NCBI GenBank assembly: GCA_932294295.1
Contig: OW028574.1
Span: 30,512,145-30,576,144, forward strand
DNA: 64,000 nt
Source: Alitta virens
Lineage: Eukaryota; Annelida; Polychaeta; Phyllodocida; Nereididae
Direction: 5' to 3'
This document shows positions 12,501-24,500 of the stretch, piece by piece (positions within the stretch are counted from its first letter, which is position 1; the number at the start of each line of letters is the position of its first letter). Below the pieces are notes generated by a model. It saw only the letters and a list, made by a program, of their open reading frames with translations, was not told where the DNA came from and made no database searches. A program made the translations under genes and the position numbers.

Positions 12501-14181
12501 TAGCCTGAACTGGAAACATCACATATCTACAGCTGCTACAATAACCCACATGAAGGGTTCAAACCCAGGCACGGCATGAAGGAACTGAGCAGATCCTCCT
12601 TCACCCACTGCTTCACTCCACCCAGGTGCAAATGGGGATGTAGCATTGGATTGCTTAGTGATGGTGCAGCATGATGCAACAGCTGTATGCTCCCCAGGGA
12701 GTTGAGAAAGTTCCAGAAAGAACAGAGCCTGCCAACCAAAGGTATATGTGAAGCTGGCTGAGTGCTATATGCACCTACCGGGCTGATAGCAGACTTTAAA
12801 CCCACCCTTTACCTTTATTGGTGAAGTGATCAGACTACAATTTTGTCACTATATTTTCATGAATGCAATAGTTAATAACAGGGGAAATACATTTTTGCAG
12901 AATTATGATAAAATTATCTGAGAAATTAATGTAAAACCTCAAACACATGTCTACACTAAACCCATAACCCATTAGACCCATGTAATTATATTTTAATTTC
13001 ATCATGAGAAATCATCACAGAATTTTCATTGCAGACCTGTTCATCAAGTGGGGCTTTTTTTCTGAAAAATGTGACACAGGGCAGTGATGGCAAGGGTAAC
13101 CTGCTTCACTGCAAACTGAAGCGATCCTAATACCAATCAGGTCCTCTGCAAATTTTTGGTCTGACCCTGTAGCAAAGAATCTAAAACAAGTGAGTACCTG
13201 CAGCTGAGATTAGCCATTGTCAGTTGATATGATGTCTCAGGTGATGAGATATCTCTGGTCCAAGTTCTCCTGCTTTATCAAATAATATTTTCTCTCTAAA
13301 CACCTTCTGTTATGAGTAGACAAGTCAACTTGGTCAGTGGCGTGTCCTAGGACATTTTTTTTAGTCATTGTGTCCTGTGTATTAACTGCTGATTGAACGC
13401 ACTTCTTTTTTATTCTACAATAATTAAAATACAATTTCAAAATTTGAAGCTGATGTGATATTTGCAAATAGCTGAACCATGAATACAGCCGAATTACAAT
13501 ACCATCCATAATGCAAATGCGAAATGCACACGACCCTGGGGCCCATTTTTTGTTTTCACAAGCTCACTCAGCTCTACATGGCCAAATGTGCAACGTGTAT
13601 TTTCGGGTAAATGCATGGAAAACACATAGTTTTTGCCTAATACAATCAGCAAAAACCATGCGTTTCCATGGGGATACTGCTGCTGTCATGGCTGTTATTT
13701 AAACTATGCTATATTCCCACCGACCTCTTGTGATTTTGATACACAAGTATACTATTACACAAGGCCTAAATACTTACTGTGAGTGCAGTTCAATTTGAAC
13801 CACACATTCAGCTCACAGAGGTTATTCACACTGTACTATAGTTGTTTTTTTTTCATTTTTTTTTTTTTCATTATCCTGTTTACACAAGTTTGTTGTTCCA
13901 TAGTCAATGCATACTCCAATCCCATATCTAGCAATGATGTTATGGCTAACTAACTAACTTTCCTGTTATCAATATTCACCCATTTTAAATTATATCACAA
14001 TTGATATGTTATCAATGAGTCTTTATCACAGTGGTGCACGTAAGGTATTAAAATACATTATGTAGGTGTGATTGGTTTTACTTACGGAAACGACAAATGA
14101 AATTATTCATGTTTCGACAATTATCCTTGTCAACTGTTCCATCACCATGAACTACGCCACACAAATTCATCTCTTGCCCAT
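9575..14181 (-). CDS. C-type-lectin-domain transmembrane protein, 3' part
   Basis: Exons in transcription order on the minus strand: 14181-14086, 10973-about 10840, 10537-10397, 10031-9960, 9684-9575. The first ends a C-type lectin domain (NLCGVVHGDGTVDKDNC then NNFICRF) and joins in phase 1 to the start of a second one (VTWFEAISRCQELGGILFSL). The third exon gives the end of that domain (NWHDKEPN, then CIVMFPREGSWNDMDC with the WND motif, then YALCQK). The fourth is a Ser/Asp/Asn-rich stalk. The last encodes a membrane helix (IPVIVVLTLLLAIAVAII), a CYYFGRRVHH tail and a TAA stop at 9575-9577. Phases fit at every junction except between exons two and three: no good donor is seen before an in-frame TGA at 10837-10839, and the WIGL segment of the fold is missing. 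So an exon is unrecognised or the gene is damaged. The 5' end is not found. The protein would be a surface receptor with tandem lectin domains; a carbohydrate ligand cannot be inferred. Confidence 0.7.
10560..10645 (-). repeat. degenerate extra copy of the CTLD exon
   Basis: Just upstream of the exon at 10537-10397, the minus strand repeats part of it in altered form: PNKYS-KCI followed by LPRE and W, against PNKYSEKCIVMFPREGSW in the real exon. It looks like a decayed tandem duplication of the exon. No splice sites remain around it. Confidence 0.6.
10980..12540. other. intron of the lectin gene, no other gene seen
   Basis: Lies between lectin exons at 14086 and 10973. Frames here are short and show no domain. 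Confidence 0.4.
12545..12800 (-). repeat. probable SINE-like dispersed repeat
   Basis: GC content rises above that of the surroundings, and the plus strand starts with GGGTTCAAACCCAGGC, a B-box-like sequence. On the minus strand CCATTTGCACCTGGGTGGAG precedes TTTGAACCC, a combination I associate with widespread invertebrate short repeats. No second copy lies in this window, so the call rests on composition and motif only. Confidence 0.4.
12810..14080. other. lectin-gene intron, no gene recognised
   Basis: Frames at 13237-13509 (minus) and 13511-13702 (plus) have no recognisable domain or splice context. A poly-T run is at 13847-13870. Confidence 0.4.
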
Positions 14182-14530
14182 CTGAATAAAATTAGTAATG
14201 TTAAAATGTCAGTTTAGTAAATTGATTAATGAGACCACCTTATCAATCAATGGGAGAAATTTGTACATAATTTCAATAAAAAAGTGGGTAATTATAGTGG
14301 TTTAGACCATTTTTTCATGCAGAGATTTCTTGGCTTTTACAATCAAATCTGACTTCCTTTCTATCAAACCACAAGGCCAGGATAATTAACTCTCTTGATT
14401 TATCTGACTAGGCATTATTTGAATTCTGCTTGAATGTGCCTTGATCGAGAAATAACTCAATTATTTCATCCCTAGGTATTCCTGGTTTTTCTTTGGCCTA
14501 AAGAACAATATTATATCTGTTCTTATAGTT

Positions 14531-14600
14531 GCTATCTATCTATCTATCTATCTATCTGTCTATCTGTCTATCCGTCTGTCTGTCTGTTTATCTATCTAAT
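14531..14600. repeat. (CTAT)n/(CTGT)n microsatellite
   Basis: Tandem TCTA/TCTG tetranucleotides with a few substitutions. It is not preceded by the SINE found elsewhere with this tail type. Confidence 0.9.
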
Positions 14601-15587
14601 CTATTAAATGTTATGATAAATATGGTATGTCTATGATTTTGTTTTAAATGTTTATCTAAAAAAAAGAAAAAATATTATCTACATCCTACAATGGCTCAAT
14701 GTCAGAAGGGCATCACTGACATTGCATCGATGTTGGGCCAAACTTTGGCGGACCTGTCCTGCGGCTAGATGTAGCGCAATTCAAAAAGATCCATTAATGC
14801 ATAACAACACTCATATATCAAAGCTTGAACATAATCACCATCTTTATTCAGGCAAACACAGACAAGAAGTAAGATGCACAGACAGACAAGCAAGGTGATA
14901 CGTAAGAATCAAATAGAGGGTAATACAAGAATACAAGAATAAAAAAAGGTTGCTTTGTAGACATCAATGAATAATTTTAAATACATCATGTAAATTGATA
15001 ATTTGTAGAACATTGGGATTTTATAGGATACTCAAGTGATGTACAATGAAAAAAAAAAATAAATATATATATTGGAATATTTGAATGACTGACCATAAAT
15101 AAGTAACAATAAGTATATAAAGAGCTGAGATGGTTGGGAAACGAAAAATAAGCGAATGTTTTTATTCTGGCAAGAGCCAGCTCATATCCATAGGCACTAC
15201 TAATCCGTGCAACGTGGAACTCTATGATTGGATAGAAGTATAGCGAGGCTATCACATGGTGATCCTGTGACCAATTTGGCGGGAAAGAAGTGGAAAAAAC
15301 CCAACAAGATGGAGAGAGATAAAGAACAATGATGGCATAAAATATACCAAAACTCTATTTCAATTTGTGCATGGAAAATATTATTAATCCAAATAAAGGA
15401 AAAATATTTTAAATAAACATTACAACAAATGAAATGGCAAAATAAATGAATTGCTCATTCTTTGGTAGTGGTAATATTTGTCTTTTTGTCATTATGGTCA
15501 TCCATTTATTTTGAATCATACTACAATGTGCGCTAGCCAAGGATGCTAGCTTAGTGTAAGAACAAAACATGCATCATTTTGCTATAT
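14601..15587. other. no gene recognised between lectin and MS4A-like genes
   Basis: The missing 5' exons of the lectin gene would lie somewhere upstream of 14181, but I could not identify a WIGL-type or signal-peptide exon here. A minus frame at 14986-15255 shows no domain. Confidence 0.35.
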
Positions 15588-18500
15588 TTAGTTCCAGTTG
15601 CCAGGCATAGGTTGATGTTCATAGGGTATTGGATATCGCTGAGGTGATCCTGGATATGCGCCAGGGTAGGCAGGAACCTGTGCAGGCTGGAATGCCGCAT
15701 TATGGTGATGTTGGGTTACTGTTGTCATCTGCATTGGAGGAGCTGAAATAACATTTGATCGGTTGGAGAATGTTTTCAGGTTAATCCCAGATAACAATCC
15801 TCATCAACTTGACTTCCAAAGATAGCCACTGATGACCAACTGTTGAATGATGTTGACTCAATCAGGTATGCTATGTGTTATATGGCTATTATTTACTGTA
15901 CCAAAATTAGGCAACCAGTGTTTAAAATTATGTACAATAATTTATGAATAACATACAGTCATGGCTTATGATTTTAACCAGTTCCCGAATTTTACATGCA
16001 TGGCTGCATACTTGAAAACTGACCAACTGAGACAATTATGTTTTACATGATGCAAAAACTGCTTTGAAAACCTGTGGTGATAGCATAGGACTACAGCGGA
16101 GTACAGAAGTACCCGTTCACCTGCCGCAAAAAAATACCTTTTGCCGTAACTTGTGCAGTTGGTTCAAAAGAAACAACACAACGAGCAACAAAAGAATCAT
16201 GTTTTTGGCAGTGGAAACCTGTTCTGATGTTATCCTGATGTCATACTTTTTAATCAATTATACAGTTTCAGTATATTTTATTAACGTGACACGTTTTATT
16301 TCTTTTACATGATATTAACAGTTGATATCTCAGACATAAAAGCATGTAAGATAAATATTGTTTTCCACAAGTTAGTGGCAATTATGAGAAACTTAAAATA
16401 ATCAACAAAAAGTGTACAGATGACCATATAAAGATCCTAAAATAACTAGCTATTTTCATCTGATACTTACCAGAGTTTACAGGTGGTGAGGCAAGAATAA
16501 CCTAAAAGGAAAATAAAGCAATACTCACAGTAATTCTTATTGTGAGAAGTGTTATTATACATTGTCTTATATCGTATCGTCTCATATCATTTCATCTCAG
16601 CAATATGCTGCTTGTAATGTCAGGCTAATGTTATCTCATCTCATCTCCTCTCATCTCATATCATATCATCTCATATCATATCATATCATCTTGTCTTGTC
16701 TTACCCCAGGCCTGGCAGTTCCACAGCAACCATGGCAGCAATAGGCAGAAGCAACAATTGCAACAATTCCTTCTATGAGTCCCAGAATCAACATGCAGGC
16801 AAACATTGCCACAGCAAGTTGTGTCTTCTGTCAATACAAGGAACAAGCACAAACGTGATACTAAAGTATATACTTAATTTGATAGTGATTAGTGACTACT
16901 AAAAATAGCCAAATGATGACATCATGACAAGAAAGCTACATTTTGAATACATTCATTACTTTCCACGAGCTAAGAAGTTAGTCTCTTTATAAAGAGTCTC
17001 TACTGTGGTGGAGTGTGTATTGTGGAGAGCCCCGTGTTGTTGGCCAATGGCGTGGGAGGTCTTAACCCACAACGTTACCACCCTTGCCATGAGGAGGCAC
17101 AGGACTTTCAAAGACTCCGTGAATGTAAAAAAAATTACATAAAATGTATTGAATAGTATGGATAGTACTTTATATTGTCTTAAAAACAGCTGGTTCTCCA
17201 TACTTTCAGTCTTCGAAATAGTTGTAAAATGTATTGGCAATGGATAATACTTTATACTATCTGTTCAACTGGCTCTCCATACTTACAAACTTAGAATAAG
17301 TTGAACAATATTCGATGTACACTTCGTAGTACCTCTTGCACTGATTAGGGTCATGAATTATGACACCGATAGACCCCTGTGCGATGGGTCCCACACAAAA
17401 GACTGCACTCAATATGGAAAATACCATAGTTGTGATGACCTGAAATTGATTTAAACAAATCATTATTATCCCAGTAACAATAACGAGGAATTCCAATTGG
17501 AATGTTTGCACCGAGTCAGAAAATGACATCACTTCATGTCTTGTCTGCTAATCCTAATTTAATCCCTATTTTGCTGTCATTTGATGTCACAGATTCCCAG
17601 TTTCATGGATAACTTGGTAAACAATTTAAAGAGTTCAAAAGAATTAAAACAAATATCAAAGGATAACTATAAACAATCAAACAGATCACAACTGTAAAAA
17701 AAAAAAAAAAGCAAATGATTTATGAAATTCTGTTTTTGTCATGTTCAGTTCTTTACATTAGAAAAGTTGAGAATGTCCAATCACATGCCTTGAAATGTAT
17801 GATGTCAGCTGTTTGAACGGTCTGCTTACTTGAGCATTTGTTGAGCTACATTATAAAATACACCATCTACTCACTATTTCTTTAAATGCCTATGTATTTA
17901 TTTTTTTTAGGCATTAGAAAAATTCCTGAATGTTAATCTTGATAACACTGAATAATAAATTCTGGCTGACTGGATAAAAACAGGACTGGTGATTTTGACT
18001 AATTCAGGTGTGTTGGTTCCAGATTTGAAGTCAAAATTTCTCTATCACTTCAGGATTTGAGTTATGTGGTGTTATCAGATCATTCACTGAGGGTGTGTTG
18101 ACTTGCAGCCTATGTTTTGATAATATTGGCTGCGGCTTCGCTTCACTCAATATAATTTTTCTCATCCCATGCACAAAACTGTGTTGGACTATAGTCACCA
18201 TCCAATATCTTTATAATAATTTGGGAAAATAAATTTGCAGAGCTAACATACTGAATTTATAGAATGGTTATCGTTCAGAAACTTAATAATGTTAGAATGC
18301 CTTATAACATAGGTGTGTGGCAGCTCAACATTGTTCAAGAAACCTCTGTAAAAATGCATCATTTGAGCACCTAGCTAGATATTTACTTCCACATCAAAGT
18401 AGGAAGCACACAGGGCAATCTCAGATGGTGATTCTGACAGACAGCTGTGTGAGATGCTTTGTGGGAACTTAGATAATTACATCAGATATCTATTTTATCT

Positions 18501-21500
18501 ATTGTTATCATCATTCAGTTCATGGAGTTTCCCTAAAGTCTGCTAAGTTACAATACCAATTGCAAATATTTTATTGAAAAATTACTTACTGAACATCGTG
18601 ATTGTGATTTAGATGATTGGACACCAAATGCCCCAGCTAAAATAAACTGCAATGAAATTAACAAAATATTAACTGGTAAGTGTATTTATTAAGGAATGAA
18701 AATTGACACATACAGGTATTCTAGCTCAGTATTTGATATTACCATAATATAAAATATAATACTTACAAACGGAGTTGCCCAGTAACCAGAGAAACCTTCG
18801 AAGCCTAGTAACAATAAGGCGGTAACAACAGTTTGTGTTCCACAGATTAAAAATCCAAGAAGCAATTGCAGAATACCAAGATGTCGTGCAGAGTTTTTAT
18901 CATATGAATGATATATCACCTGCATGCAGAGCAATGACATGATAATGTAGTTATTGTTTGTTTATTTGTTCCACCACATGAAAAAATGAATGGGATTATA
19001 TAAGAAAATAATAGGCCGCAGGAGCGGCCCCATAGGGGCCGCCCGTACGGCTTTTATGACTAGAGATTGGCCAAAAACAAAATCTACTGACGTACTATTC
19101 TCAAATGACCGGATCGGAACTATGTTGTCCTAATTAAACTAGAAATCAATGCGCGGTCATAATGCGGTCATGATGTGCGACGAAGAAAATAGGCCAAAAC
19201 GTCACAACAAACTTGTATTGATGACGTCACAGAGAATGCCTTTGCGCTGGGCAAGGGGAACATGTCACGGCAATATCCCCGCTCAAGTGGAACGATCGTG
19301 ATTTTGGTTGAAAGTATTACGACATTGCTAATTTAAGTTCTATATGCAATTTGCTCAACTCAGTGATACCAAACAGGAATTTCTTCTTTCATTATTTGAT
19401 TGTGGTTCATCCAATAATCTTCCAGTATTTCATTACCTATTAGGTCGCTTCAGACAAATTCCCAGTATCTGTGTAATATGAGAGTATCATGCACTGTGGG
19501 ATAACTGAGAATAGTTAACAGAATTACTGTCTCTGAAAATGGCACCAGGCAAAATCAAGCCTAGAGGGGAGGGAAATATGATGCTGTTACACACAATTGA
19601 CACATTAATGCAACATATAAGTTGTATTCCTTAAGTGTAGTCAGCATACATACAATAAAAACGGAAAGCGTAAAGCCGACAGAAGATGACAGAAGACGAT
19701 GGAAGATGAAGTATGAGCTGACAGAAACTGATGCAAATCGATGGAAATCGACGGAAGGCAACGTAAGACTCACCTATGCATTGGTGTAAGCCACGTAAGA
19801 GTTGCCGAAAGTGTAACAATTGCGAAATAATCTTTACGTCGCTTTCCGGCTCGATCTCACAACATTTTCATGCAAGCATGAAAATTCCATCAAAACAGCC
19901 GGAATATGACAGAACAACGACGTAAGTGATGGAAATTGACGGAAATTGACATAAAGCTGATGTAAGCTTGCGGAAAGCTCACAGAAACCAAGGGAAGGCT
20001 TCCCGTGGCCTTTCCGTCGCTTTCCGTTGACCTTTCCGGCTATGTGAGATCTATGCTTTAGAGTTCTGCTCTGGAAACGAAAGTGTAACCCCCGTCCTCC
20101 TGCCTGTCGGATGAACACTTAACAATTTTAATGATGACTGTGTGGTATGTGGGATTTGCTGAGGGTTTAGCTGCAGCACAGCCTATGTTTTATTCCTCAT
20201 ACACGTAGGCTCATCCCCAGACCAGTCAGGGGTTCTCCCAGATGCTTTCTGATTCCAGAAATACTTCTAAACCATGTTATTATCAAAGACCAGCAAACTA
20301 AGAGACAGGCAATGTATTTGAAAGTTTCATAAGTGGCCTGCAGGTCATGTTTATTGTATCATTGGTCAGCCTAGTATACGCTACTATGTCATTTGCTTGA
20401 CAAGTCATAGATATAGCACAATCTTGTACTTTTCGGAATCCTTAGAAGTAGCTCTATCAAGCTACGGGGGATGCCATTTTTTCCCATGGCAACATAGCTT
20501 GAAAACTGTTACCATAGCAATGAACCCAGGTTTTCAGGAAATGTTATATTTCTTTACCACTGGCACTGTCAGACTCTATCCAAGTTACATAATCAAATCT
20601 TTTAACTACATGCTTTATGTTTGTTATGTGACCTTTAAGGTCAAAGGTCATTGTCACAGTGAGAATTGGGGTTTAATGTAAAGATTTGGCCCTTTTTAAC
20701 ATAAAAACATTTTTAGATTCATTATGTGTATCACTTGATTCCTGTTTCCATGCAAACAGTTATTCATCAGTAACTTGACATAGTCAAAATTTGTTCTGGA
20801 TATATAGGTTGTCTTGGTATCCATGGCAACCAGGTTTAAATGATCATAAACGAATTGATGTCCTTCACAACATAGACAAATGGGAAATCCCAAAAAGCCA
20901 GATATGCGATTCCACTGTTCTTGCAGCTTTCTGTGATTTGTAATTTTTAATATAACCTACTTGCAGAATATTTTAGACAGATGACCTTCAAGGTCAAAGG
21001 TCAAGATCATGATAAAAGTGAGGCTAAAGGCAAAAATCTGGTCAATTTTTTGCAGTAAAAGAAGACATTAAATCCTACCTAATGCTACATTGATTGGCAG
21101 TTTTCAAATTGACATTGGTTCATGAGAAATGTAATTTTGTCCTGGCTTGCTTTAAAAATATAGTTTGAATAGGTAGCCATGGCAACCAGCCTAAAATCAT
21201 CACAAATAAAATCAAGATGAATGACAATGTTCTCAAATTGGAGAGATTTTGGTGGCTGATAAGTAGTTTTTCATGGCAAGCATGGTCTTGAATATTAGTT
21301 TTTTGTATCAGGGAATATTTCATTCGTGTGACCATCAAGGTCAAAGGTCAAGGTCATGGTGACAACTAAGGTCAATGACTCATGAGCCACCTCTTTGTGC
21401 CCTACAGGAGTGAATATAATCTAATGCTGTCTGATAATGTGTGCTAATTTCTGGATATGAAATTTATATAAAGATCCCAACATGACCAATACTTGCTCCA

Positions 21501-24500
21501 CATATATAATTTGAACTGGTATCCATGGCAACCAGACTGGATTATCATAAACAAAACTAAAGAAAATTACAATATTCTCACTTTTGTGAGATGCAATTTC
21601 ACAAGGCCAGTATAGCTGTAAGTGTTCATATTTCTGTATTTGGTGTATACATGGGATTAGTTTAGTCATGTGACTGTGGGGTCGAAGGTATAGGTCACGG
21701 TAAAAACAGGTCAATAACCTTAAATCAGCCCATTTGCAATATGGAAGTGAATATAATCTCATTTTACGTTGCACTGTTAATTTATGTAGAGATGTCAACA
21801 TGACCAATGTTCCCTGAATGTACTATGGAAATAGCACGTGATATATACTTTTGACTGGTATCCATGGCAACCAGGCAGGATTCACCACAAACAAAACTGA
21901 GGATAATGAACATGTTCGCAAATTGGCAGGATTTTGAATGGCTGTTAAGCAGTATAACAAGGTAATATAACAAGGCCAGCGTAGCCTCCAGGGTTTTTGT
22001 TTCTGCATTTTATAACATGTGAATAACTCAGTCATATAATCTTAAAGACGAATGATGAAAACTCAGATCAATGACCCTCAATAAATTTTTCTTCCCAACA
22101 GCAGTAGATATATAACCTCCAAGCAAACTTTTTGTTTATGGCAAGTTTTCGGTCAATTTTTTTTTCAAGTTTCATCTTTGGGCCACCTTAATTTCCTTTT
22201 TTGACTATGGAAGTGTAGGTCTGGGCATCATATTTGTGGGATTATCCTCTATTGTTTCAAGTATTGGAAACATCTTTAATGAGTCTTTAATCTTAGTTAT
22301 GTTGGTAAATACTCAAAATGGAAGGGTTTCACTGCCTTTTTTTTTTATTCCTTGACCATGAAAACTCACATGTAGACACCAAATTCATAGTATTATCTTT
22401 ATTAGGTAGTTAGTTAGTTAGTTAGTGTTATTGTTTAACGCCTCATCAGCACCTGAGTGGGCTATGTAGAGGCTCTCTAGGGTAAGATTGATTATCTATA
22501 GTTGGTAGTAGAAACCAGAAGCATGTAAAAAATCAATAATTGTCTGCGTTGGACAGCTGGAGCAGCTTGTGCAATGCACAATGTCCTGTTTTAGCCACTG
22601 GGGATAGAGGACTTCACCCCAAGTGTTTCCACCCTTCGCCGCGTGGAGGCCCAGGACCTTCGAGGGCATCTTTATTAGTTGACGAGATTTGAAAAAAATA
22701 AGTATTTCTATTAATGGCGTCCCTAATTTGCATATTATAGATACATTTCTAATAATGAAGAGTAGGGGTCAAAAAGGATTCTAGTAGTGTTCTCAATTAC
22801 TAATCATGATACTTTAATGAACCACACAAAATCTATAGGTTGAAACTTGAAAAAATAATTGACCACAAAGTAAAATATGGGTGGCCAGTTTTATATGTAA
22901 ATTAAGGGGTGAAGGACTAAAAATTCAGCTTGGCAACAGCTAAATTTGAAATCAGCAGGGCCAAAAACATAAGAATCAACCTGTTGTCTGCTTTTAACAC
23001 AAAATGCCTTGGGGTGTCCACTTTTCTGAAAATGGCACCTAATTATTAAGTATTACTGAAGATTTAATTGTTGACCAACAAAAGGAGGCTGTCCTTAATT
23101 ATGGTATTGCTTATCACACGTTTCATGCTGTGAACTGCAAATAATTGATGGTTTCATGACAAGATAAGGAATTAGTCAGTGACTGATCTTCACATTGGTA
23201 AAACTGAAAATTTTTATACATCAATTGATTTATTGCCATGGCAACAATTTAGAACTGGTTGTTGTTGCAACATCGGTAGTTCCATGACACAGACAAATTC
23301 AGAAACCTGAAAATATGCATCTTCAGACTGTTGAAAATATACCAAAACTAGCGAGGAATCCATGCAGGGACTTGTTTTTTATGATTCCAACCTGCTTGCC
23401 ATGTATTCCAGTAATACATATCAACTTACTTATTTTTGGAAAGCAAACATAAGTCATGTTAGAATTATTATTATTATGTATTTACTGCGCCTCATGCTTT
23501 AATTAACCTACTGAATAGAACATAATGAAATAATGTTCAGTTTTATTGCGCAAAATTGACTGATTATGGTCACTGACCTTAGTTTTTACCATTACCCCTA
23601 ATCACATGACTGAAATATTCTCGTGCACATGTGTATATATGCTTAATACAGAAATGTGAAAGCTTAGACTTATGCCGGTCCTGTAGAAATGCATAACAGG
23701 CAGCAAAAAAATCACATGTGTGTTTCATGTCATTGACTAAATATTAAAAAAATTAATCCTGTAGTACAAGGAATCAACATTTTCCAGACCTCCATTCAGT
23801 TGCATGATAAATGTTTGGCTATGGCTGAAAGCTCTCAGATGCAGAAACTTTTCTATGAAAGTATCAAAAACTTCTTTTCACAAGCCAGCTTATGTGCAAT
23901 AGTAAAGTTATATGACTCAATGAGTATACTGGCCCTACAAATATGCATAGCTATCAACAAGCAGGTAGTTTTCTTAGTTTTCTTTATGAAAAAACCAGCC
24001 TAGTTGCCACGGATACCACTTGACATTATATACCCACATGGTATATTATGAGAGCATTGCTCATGTTAACATCTCTACATAAATTACAAGTCCAGAATAA
24101 AATGAGATTATATTCACATCCATATTGAAAATGGTCTGATTTAAAGTCATTGACCTCAGTTTTTACCATGACCTAGACCCCACAGTCACATGACTAAAAT
24201 AATCCCATGTATACACCAAATACAGAAATATGAAAGCTTACAGCTATATTGGCCTTGTGAAATTGCATCTCACAAAAGTGAGAATATCGTCATTTTCTTT
24301 AGTTTTGTTTATGATGAATCCAGTCTGGTTGCCATGGATACCAGTTCAAATTATATATGTGGAACAAGTATTGGTCATGTTCGGATCTTAATATAAATGT
24401 CACTTGCAGAAATTAGAACACAGTATCAGACAGCATTAGATTATATTCACTCCTGTAGGGCATAAAATGGTGGCTCATGGGTCATTGACCTTAGTTGTCA

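Noticed and set aside
12536..12805. 89-codon minus frame
   Set aside because: Falls inside a SINE-like repeat and has no domain.
19561..20118. overlapping minus frames as small genes
   Set aside because: They are translations of the degenerate GACGGAAAT-type repeat in different frames.
20817..21875. regularly spaced repeats as a CRISPR array
   Set aside because: Units are about 350 bp, diverged and mirrored in the opposite arm; the host is eukaryotic.
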